NCBI RefSeq assembly: GCF_007856155.1
Contig: NZ_CP042266.1
Location: 3,658,001 to 3,722,000 of the forward strand
Reading direction: 5' to 3'
DNA length: 64,000 bases
Source of the DNA: Streptomyces qinzhouensis
GTDB lineage: Bacteria > Actinomycetota > Actinomycetes > Streptomycetales > Streptomycetaceae
Shown: positions 63,983 to 64,000 of the stretch, in pieces
How positions within the stretch are numbered: position 1 is the first letter of the stretch
Layout: the number at the start of each line of letters is the position of its first letter
Notes under the pieces: model-generated
Database searches by the model: none
Told to the model about the DNA's origin: nothing
The model's input: only the letters and a program-made list of their open reading frames with translations
Translations under genes and position numbers: made by a program

Positions 63983-64000
63983 GTGAGCAGCAGGCCATCC
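63983..64000 (+). CDS. Start of a gene cut by the window edge
   Basis: AGGAGGA at 63967 precedes a GTG at 63983, encoding M-S-S-R-P-S before the window ends. TAGACT at about 63932 is a possible -10. Product cannot be judged. Confidence 0.5.

Overview
The window is a chromosomal segment of a Streptomyces-type actinomycete. The evidence is very high GC with strong third-position bias, GGAGG-type ribosome binding sites plus many leaderless starts, a chitinase preceded by TGGTCCAGACCA boxes, a subtilisin-inhibitor (SSI) gene, paired SigB/F-type sigma factors, and a core order (dnaX, upp, tadA, sigF/sigN-like pair, SSI) that I recall from Streptomyces coelicolor. Synteny statements rest on memory, not on a search.

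Layout. 0-2.5 kb: dnaX, the small SRP RNA and tRNA-Ser(GGA). 2.5-7.2 kb: an accessory patch in the 3' half of that tRNA. It has 53-bp att-like repeats (2481-2533 and 5690-5742), a frameshifted integrase tail, a DUF234-type ATPase and a phage Gp3-like protein, followed by an intact VapBC pair and a decayed one. 7.2-20.4 kb: a decayed MFS gene, a PLP enzyme divergent from a MocR regulator, membrane proteins, DUF2252, DUF1266, a lipase, and an MFS/TetR pair with a large palindromic operator. 20.4-23.8 kb: a persulfide/sulfite module (membrane rhodanese, CstR-like repressor, TauE exporter, persulfide dioxygenase-rhodanese) with three matching operators. 23.8-36 kb: methyltransferase, DUF418, LuxR regulator, GH18 chitinase, secreted HNH-like protein, secreted His-tailed peptide, HhH-GPD protein, M28 aminopeptidase, HerA-like ATPase. 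36-45.6 kb: core block with upp, tadA and its partner, tRNA-Ser(CGA), two complete VapBC-like loci, and two paralogous sigma factors. 45.7-52.1 kb: two drug-efflux loci (MarR-MFS and MFS-TetR), a receiverless OmpR-type protein and a DUF2797 protein.

52.5-62.8 kb: a roughly 10.2-kb genomic island in tRNA-Arg(ACG), bounded by 94-bp direct repeats (two mismatches) that include the tRNA 3' part and its terminator. Parts are clearly AT-richer than the host. Cargo: two tiny membrane proteins, an HTH-HEAT-ATPase protein, a HAD phosphatase, a truncated TPR regulator, a two-gene reverse transcriptase + SLATT (two-TM effector) operon, an HD/NUDIX/XRE-PLD cluster, and a PCMT-like methyltransferase behind a small Cys-containing protein. 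The RT-SLATT pair is the best candidate for a little-described, probably anti-phage, system; the regulator remnant beside it suggests it was inserted as a cassette. 62.8-64 kb: return to core with tRNA-Arg, tRNA-Ser(GCT), the SSI gene and the first codons of another gene.
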